64,000 nt of DNA from Gordonia sp. OPL2 (GTDB lineage Bacteria > Actinomycetota > Actinomycetes > Mycobacteriales > Mycobacteriaceae), in contig NZ_RKME01000024.1 in the NCBI RefSeq assembly GCF_003797825.1, positions 28,435 to 92,434 of the forward strand, given 5' to 3'. The notes below the pieces were generated by a model. That model made no database searches. It worked only from the letters and a program-made list of their open reading frames with translations, and was not told the DNA's origin. The position numbers were made by a program, and so were the translations under genes. This document shows, in pieces, positions 59,179 to 64,000 of this stretch. Position 1 is the stretch's first letter. Each line of letters begins with the position of its first letter.

Positions 59179-60366
59179 GTGACCGACCTACCGGGATGGC
59201 TCCAGGGATTTGCCGCCGACCAACGAAGCCCGGAGGAAGTCCGCCAGTGGGTGTCGTCGACGGCCGAGGCGATCGGCGAGGGGGTCGATCTGCCGTCCGA
59301 TCTACGTCCGCTCCTCCTGCTCGCGGTCGAGGAGCACTGGCTCGCCTTTCTGAGCGGTGTCGCCGTCGAGGAAGAGGTCGTCGTGGACCTCGTGCCCGCA
59401 GCCGCCGAACTCGCCATCGAGATCGCCCGTCATCACCTGGGACTTCCGGTCCTGCTGAAGATCTATCAGACGGCGCAGGAGGCGTCCTGGGCGTTCGCCG
59501 TGGACGTCGTGCGTCAGGCGCCCGAGAGCCTCGACCACGAGGCGTTGCTGGTGTGGTTCTGGACCAAGGCCAACCGCTGGTTCGGGACGTCCGTGGAGCT
59601 TTCGGTCGCGGTCTATCAGTCCGAGGTGGATCGCATCCGCCGACGAGGTGACGCGCGACGCTTCGAGGTGGTGTCCGACGTCCTGGCGGGCGCCAGCGTG
59701 GCGACGTCGCTGTTGTCTGCGGAACTCGGTGGTCATCCGATCAATGGCGTCATGCATGTCGCGGTGATCGCACGAGCGATCGACGCCGATGCAATCGAGC
59801 AACTGGAACCGGCGATCATGTCGCTCGCGACCACGGTGGCCGGCGCACGCATCGTGCTCGTCCGGCCGGGAGGTCGCGAGCTCTGGGGATGGCTGTCTGT
59901 GAGCGGCAGCGTACGCCAGATACTCTGGCAGGCAGAGATTCCCGAGGGCATTCGCGTCACCGTCGGAGGCCCCGCCGGCGGCATCGACGGATTCGTCGGT
60001 GCACACCTCGACGCTCGATCGGCGCAGCGGGTCGCGCTCTCACCGAGTCGTCGCGTCGCCGTCACGCATTACGACGACGTCACCGCCCTCTCTCTCCTCG
60101 CACTGGATCCGGTTGCCGCCGAACGTTTTGCCCGAACCACCCTACGGGGTCTCGACGACGATGATCTCGGATCGCTCAGGGAGACGATCCGTGTCGTCCT
60201 CACCTCGACCGAGAGCGCTGACGGTGTGGCGAGTTCGCTGGGGGTTCACAAGAACACCGTCCGCTACCGAATCCAACAAGCAGAACGCCTGCTCGGACAT
60301 CCCATTCGGATCCGAGCAGGCGATCTGCTTCTGGCACTTGACTATCACGAGGCATTCTTGAGGTGA
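59179..60366 (+). CDS. PucR/CdaR-type transcriptional regulator
   Basis: A 395-aa protein, GTG start. The C-terminal HTH_30 (ADGVASSLGVHKNTVRYRIQ, then QAERLLG) is the PucR signature, with a diverged central GGDEF-like domain and an N-terminal sensor-like helical region. Divergent from the ferredoxin operon and convergent with alkB; likely regulator of both. Confidence 0.8.
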   Translation: MTDLPGWLQGFAADQRSPEEVRQWVSSTAEAIGEGVDLPSDLRPLLLLAVEEHWLAFLSGVAVEEEVVVDLVPAAAELAIEIARHHLGLPVLLKIYQTAQEASWAFAVDVVRQAPESLDHEALLVWFWTKANRWFGTSVELSVAVYQSEVDRIRRRGDARRFEVVSDVLAGASVATSLLSAELGGHPINGVMHVAVIARAIDADAIEQLEPAIMSLATTVAGARIVLVRPGGRELWGWLSVSGSVRQILWQAEIPEGIRVTVGGPAGGIDGFVGAHLDARSAQRVALSPSRRVAVTHYDDVTALSLLALDPVAAERFARTTLRGLDDDDLGSLRETIRVVLTSTESADGVASSLGVHKNTVRYRIQQAERLLGHPIRIRAGDLLLALDYHEAFLR

Positions 60367-60378
60367 CGCCGCAACGAC

Positions 60379-61788
60379 TTACGCTGTCGAACCGGTGAGC
60401 GGGATGAAGTCGACCTTCTCGCGCACGCCGCAGTCCGGGCAGCACCAGTCGTCCGGGATGTCCCGCCAGGGCGTGCCCGCCCCGAATCCCTCGCTCTCAT
60501 TGCCGGCGGCGACCTCGTACACGTAGTCACACCCGGGACAACGAGCCGCGACCACGTCGTCATCGATCGTACGAGGAGCGACGTCGGCCACCTCGTCGAC
60601 GACGACGTCCGCGACGGGCGTCGGGAACCGGCGGAGAAGTCGATCGAGCTTGCCGGGAGCGACGTTCGCGAGACGGACGTCGCCGTCGAAGTGCTGCACG
60701 ACCCGCGGGTCCATCACCTTCCGCCACAGCGGCGGCACCAATGCCAGCAGAATCATGCCCGCGTATCCGGTGGGGAGCGCCGGCGACTCCCGGTAATCGC
60801 GCAGGGTCTGGTAGCGGCGCGTGGGGTTGGCGTGGTGATCGCTGTGCCGCTGAAGGTGATACAGCAACACGTTGGTGGCGATGTTGTTCGAGTTCCACGA
60901 ATGCATCGGCAGGACGCGTTCGTAACGACCGGTCGTCGTCTTCTGCCGGAGCATGCCGTAGTGCTCGAGATAGTTCACCACCTCCAGCAGAGAGAACCCG
61001 ATCACCGCCTGCAGCAAGAGATAAGGCAGGATACCGATTCCCAGCCAGATGATCAGAGCACCCCAGATACCCGCGGTCATGAGCCAGGCATTGAGGACGT
61101 CGTTGCCGATACGGAAGGGATGAGTGTTCTTGCGACGGTATCGTTTTGCTTCGATGTCCCAGGCGCTGCGCAGCGATCCCCAGACAGTTCGGAACCAGAA
61201 GCGGTAGAAGCTCTCGCCGAGGCGTGACGACGCCGGATCCTCGGGAGTCGCCACCCGTACGTGGTGACCGCGATTGTGTTCGATATAGAAGTGGCCGTAG
61301 AAGCTCTGTGCCAGAGCGATCTTCGAGAGCCATCGCTCGTGGCTCTCCTTCTTGTGCCCGAGTTCGTGAGCAGTGTTGATGCCGATCCCACCGATGAAGC
61401 CGAGCGTCACCGCGAGTCCGATCTTGTCGACGACCGGCCACCCCGCCGTCGCGATCAGATACATCGAGAGCACGAAGCCCGCGTACTGGATCGGCAGAAA
61501 CGCGAACGTGACGTAGCGGTAGTACTTGTCGCTCTCGAGTTCTTCGATGACATCGTCGGGCGGATTGGTCGGGTCGAATCCGGCGACGAAGTCGATGACG
61601 GGCACGAGTCCCAGGACGATGATCGGACCGATCCAGAGGAACACTCCCCACCCGGTCAGCGCATGGCCACCGATCGCCACGAACGCAAACGATGGGACGA
61701 CGAGCCCGATCAACCACAGATAGCGTTTGCGGTCGCGCCACCTTTCGGTGGTTCCGTCGGCGACGGTACCGCTGGCATCCAAGGCCAT
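60379..61788 (-). CDS. alkB: Alkane 1-monooxygenase fused to rubredoxin
   Basis: A 469-aa integral membrane diiron hydroxylase. His boxes HELGHK (141-146), EHNRGHH (170-176) and LQRHSDHH (312-319), plus NYLEHYG (272-278), bind the diiron centre. A C-terminal rubredoxin domain has Cys417, 420, 450 and 453 (CPGC, CPDC) with GTPWRDIPDDW. It hydroxylates terminal carbons of n-alkanes, and the fused rubredoxin supplies electrons. RBS GGAGG. Single-gene transcript. Confidence 0.95.
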   Translation of the reverse strand: MALDASGTVADGTTERWRDRKRYLWLIGLVVPSFAFVAIGGHALTGWGVFLWIGPIIVLGLVPVIDFVAGFDPTNPPDDVIEELESDKYYRYVTFAFLPIQYAGFVLSMYLIATAGWPVVDKIGLAVTLGFIGGIGINTAHELGHKKESHERWLSKIALAQSFYGHFYIEHNRGHHVRVATPEDPASSRLGESFYRFWFRTVWGSLRSAWDIEAKRYRRKNTHPFRIGNDVLNAWLMTAGIWGALIIWLGIGILPYLLLQAVIGFSLLEVVNYLEHYGMLRQKTTTGRYERVLPMHSWNSNNIATNVLLYHLQRHSDHHANPTRRYQTLRDYRESPALPTGYAGMILLALVPPLWRKVMDPRVVQHFDGDVRLANVAPGKLDRLLRRFPTPVADVVVDEVADVAPRTIDDDVVAARCPGCDYVYEVAAGNESEGFGAGTPWRDIPDDWCCPDCGVREKVDFIPLTGSTA

Positions 61789-61890
61789 GGTGATTACCTC
61801 CTACAACAGGACTGATGGACGAACCTGTTGTCAGAATCGACGGGTTGGACGTCACAATCACCGTTCGATCGGCCGGATTCCCGAGCTTGG

Positions 61891-61908
61891 ACTGTGTGAT
61901 TTCACAGC
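61891..61908. promoter_or_regulatory. Imperfect palindrome upstream of alkB
   Basis: ACTGTGTGATTTCACAGC agrees at 14 of 18 positions with the perfect palindrome before the ferredoxin operon. Its centre is about 111 bp from the alkB start; the other is about 125 bp from the ferredoxin start. The similar spacing suggests a shared activator site. Confidence 0.55.
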
Positions 61909-62022
61909 CGGTCCTGACGCTCAGACTGCTCTTGTACGATTTCGGCATCGCTACTCGCAGAACCATCCGAAGTGGGGAAGTCATCGCGTTGGCATCATCG
62001 GCCCGGACAGACATGATCGGCG

Positions 62023-62349
62023 ATGACTGACGGGTCGGCCGAGAACATCCGTTCCGTCGTCCAGCGGCTTCTCATCGAAGCCGTCGAGGGATGCGGTGTC
62101 CGCCACTGGGCACGGATCGATGACTGGGACGGTTCGTCAGCAGTCCTGCTCACCGACCTCGGTGGACAACGCTACCGACTCACTGTCGACAGCTTGTCAC
62201 CCGCGGTGATCGCCCATATCGCGGAATGTGCCATCAGCGATCCGCTCGAGGTCGACAGTTATCTCGCGGACGAGATCATCCAGTCGACACTGTTCGGTGC
62301 GGTCATCTATCGCACCGACGTACGCAGACGACCGACATCGATCGCGTGA
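62023..62349 (+). CDS. Hypothetical protein
   Basis: A 108-aa acidic soluble protein (IRSVVQRLLIEAVEGCGVRH; RYRLTVDSLSPAVIAHIAEC). No family recognised. Divergent from alkB and downstream of its operator, so it may share control. Confidence 0.5.
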   Translation: MTDGSAENIRSVVQRLLIEAVEGCGVRHWARIDDWDGSSAVLLTDLGGQRYRLTVDSLSPAVIAHIAECAISDPLEVDSYLADEIIQSTLFGAVIYRTDVRRRPTSIA

Positions 62350-62482
62350 GAACCGGGGGCATCGACCTCCGCGGCGCTACGACGGCGATCGCCTTCAGAA
62401 TCAGCTCACCCAACCCCTCGCGCTTCGAACGTCCGTTCGATACCTTCGTTGTCAGCAGGTTCGAAATGATGTGAGTGAACCG

Positions 62483-62499
62483 CCACACCCCCGGTGTGG
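62483..62499. repeat. Short perfect inverted repeat
   Basis: CCACACC-CCC-GGTGTGG lies 61 bp before the HNH gene. It could be a terminator for the upstream gene or an operator; there is no T-tract. Confidence 0.4.
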
Positions 62500-62559
62500 T
62501 CCCAAGAATCCGATGAGTCTCCTGCTGGCCTGATCTGTCGACTCTTGGGGAGCAATGCT

Positions 62560-63807
62560 GTGAGCATCATCGACGACATCTCTGACGCCGTCCACGATCT
62601 TCGCGTCGACGACGAGGAATTGGCTGGTCCGCACGCGTTCGACGCGATGCGGGCGCTTCTGACGCTGCGTAACCTGATCGATCACCACGCCGCGGTCCTG
62701 ACCGCAGCGCTCGAACGACTGCGCGTGGCCACCGATCACGGACGCACGACTCGAGAACTGTTGATCGTCATGGGATGTGCACCCGTCGTGGCCCAACGCT
62801 TCATCCGTATCGCCGGATCACTCACCACACTGCCGACATTGGCCGCCCACGCCGCCGACGGCGTCATCTCCAGTGAACATGTCGATGCCATCGTCCGCGG
62901 TATCGAGCACATCGGGAAAAGATCACCGGAACCAATCGACGACACCCAACGTCTAAACCATGTGACAGATCTTCTCGCCCAACACTTCTCCGGCGCCACC
63001 CCCGCCGAAATCAGCGACCGCGCCCGCACCCTGGGCAACCTGATCGCCGACGACACCGACGGCGGCGTGCCCGCCGCCGAAGACCGCACCATCAACACCC
63101 TCACCAAACACAAAACCACCGACGGACGCATCCATGTCGACGCCGACCTCGACGTCGAAGTCGGCGAAAAATTCCAGGCCGCCATGGAACACCATGGTGC
63201 ACCCCGCCCCGAACCCGACGGCTCCCCCGACGCCCGCTCCACCGAACAACGCCTCGCCGACGCACTGGAAATCCTGCTCGACATCGCCGCCACCGGCGGA
63301 AACAACGCGGCCATGGTTCCGAGAACCCATGTGCTGCTGACCATTCCCGCCGACAACCCCACAGAATCGTCCCTCGAACACATGGGATCGATCACCCCTG
63401 CCACCATGAACCGACTCGCCTGTGACCCGACCATCACACCACTGCTCGTCGACGGCGAAACCGTGCCCCTCGACGTCGGCAGAGACAAACGCCTGTTCAC
63501 CCCCGCCCAACGCACAGCCCTCTACATCCGCGACCGATGCTGCATCAAATGCGGTGCCCCCGCCGAACGGTGTCACGCCCACCACATCGACCATTGGAGC
63601 CAGGGCGGTGACACCTGCTTGGAGAATGGGTGCCTGTTGTGCCCGTCGTGTCACGCCGACATCCACCACAACGGGTGGGAGGTGTTCATCGGCGCCGACC
63701 ACCACGCCTGGCTGACACCGCCCGCGACCGTCGACCCCTACCGAAGACCCGTGCCCAGCTACAACCGACGCACACTGACCATCGACAACCTGCCCACCGC
63801 CGCCTGA
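62560..63807 (+). CDS. DUF222/13E12-family HNH protein
   Basis: A 415-aa protein, GTG start. DUF222 in the N-terminal two thirds (LLTLRNLIDHHAAVLTAALE; ISSEHVDAIVRGI) and a C-terminal HNH: RDRCCIKCGAPAERCHAHHI, NGCLLCPSCHADIHHNGW. This family is multi-copy in mycobacteria and relatives and often linked to mobile DNA. Function not established. Confidence 0.85.
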   Translation: MSIIDDISDAVHDLRVDDEELAGPHAFDAMRALLTLRNLIDHHAAVLTAALERLRVATDHGRTTRELLIVMGCAPVVAQRFIRIAGSLTTLPTLAAHAADGVISSEHVDAIVRGIEHIGKRSPEPIDDTQRLNHVTDLLAQHFSGATPAEISDRARTLGNLIADDTDGGVPAAEDRTINTLTKHKTTDGRIHVDADLDVEVGEKFQAAMEHHGAPRPEPDGSPDARSTEQRLADALEILLDIAATGGNNAAMVPRTHVLLTIPADNPTESSLEHMGSITPATMNRLACDPTITPLLVDGETVPLDVGRDKRLFTPAQRTALYIRDRCCIKCGAPAERCHAHHIDHWSQGGDTCLENGCLLCPSCHADIHHNGWEVFIGADHHAWLTPPATVDPYRRPVPSYNRRTLTIDNLPTAA

Positions 63808-63929
63808 CCCGACCTGACCGACCAGACCATCAAACCTGCACCCGGCCACGCCGGGACCGCATCCGTACCTTGACAACTCCACAGCGTGAAACCACGGCAC
63901 CACAGGATGCCGCGTATCCGACGCCCCCC

Positions 63930-63978
63930 GCGGACGTAGCCGAAACCGTCTCTCAGCGACGATTTCCGCTACGTCTGC
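63930..63978. repeat. Dispersed palindromic repeat, copy 2
   Basis: Arms GCGGACGTAGCCGAAA (63930-63945) and TTTCCGCTACGTCTGC (63963-63978), pairing at 14 of 16. Related to the element at 1825-1872 in arms, spacer size and C/G-rich flanks. Follows the HNH gene. Confidence 0.7.
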
Positions 63979-64000
63979 GAGGGCGGGGCTGGGGTAAGGG

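Noticed and set aside
61815..62030. 71-codon plus-strand frame between alkB and the 108-aa gene
   Set aside because: Third-position GC is clearly lower than in neighbouring genes, it lacks an RBS and it covers the probable alkB promoter and operator, so it is taken as non-coding.
1..64000. CRISPR arrays and insertion sequences
   Set aside because: No regularly spaced direct repeats with unique spacers and no transposase or terminal inverted repeats were seen; the only regular repeats are the coding 27-bp units at 48701-48862.

Overview
The window is high-GC actinobacterial chromosome carrying one complete prophage of about 51.4 kb. The host is most likely Gordonia or a close mycolic-acid relative. 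The reasons are a phage-encoded mycolyl-arabinogalactan esterase (LysB), a WXG/ESX-like secreted protein, a 13E12-type HNH protein, and an AlkB alkane hydroxylase fused to rubredoxin beside a ferredoxin/reductase pair. The genus call is inference.

Host DNA, left (1-6256): a lipoprotein translationally coupled to a WXG-like protein; a 3-hydroxybutyrate dehydrogenase/MHS transporter operon divergent from a LysR regulator; a tRNA-Phe/Asp/Glu cluster on the minus strand; a small unknown gene; and tRNA-Lys(TTT).

Prophage (6257-57649): it is bounded by identical 40-bp copies of the 3' half of tRNA-Lys. From left to right it holds: (a) a divergent repressor/Cro switch with a perfect 19-bp operator and leaderless-looking promoters (6256-6944); (b) a long, tightly overlapping early operon (6944-24725) with a RecB/Cas4-like nuclease, RecT, several HNH proteins, a cytosine-C5 methyltransferase, DUF5131, ASCH and DUF4326 proteins, a replication protein containing iteron-like repeats, and a RuvC-like resolvase; (c) a likely cos/late-promoter gap (24726-24999); (d) head and tail genes of a long-tailed siphovirus (25000-42781); (e) a lysis cassette with the endolysin split into M15 peptidase and GH25 muramidase genes, holin-like membrane proteins and LysB (42790-46643); (f) minor tail, fibre and SGNH-hydrolase genes (46643-54396); (g) a leftward lysogeny module: toxin-first RelE/Phd pair, a DUF2510 membrane protein, a tyrosine integrase and a 125-aa protein (54463-57552).

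The most striking feature is that attP lies inside the repressor gene. In the prophage the repressor stops at 103 aa, with its stop codon completed by the host tRNA. In the circular phage the same frame runs 20 residues further, ends in GRDLAAAAA, and its stop overlaps (ATGA) the start of the 125-aa gene that precedes the integrase. This is the architecture of integration-dependent immunity known from some mycobacteriophages (BPs-like), with an extra gene inserted between repressor and integrase.

Host DNA, right (57650-64000): ferredoxin reductase and [3Fe-4S] ferredoxin, a divergent PucR-type regulator, AlkB-rubredoxin, a small unknown gene and a DUF222/HNH protein. A similar 18-bp palindrome lies upstream of both the ferredoxin operon and alkB, suggesting one regulon. 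A dispersed palindromic repeat occurs near both ends of the window.
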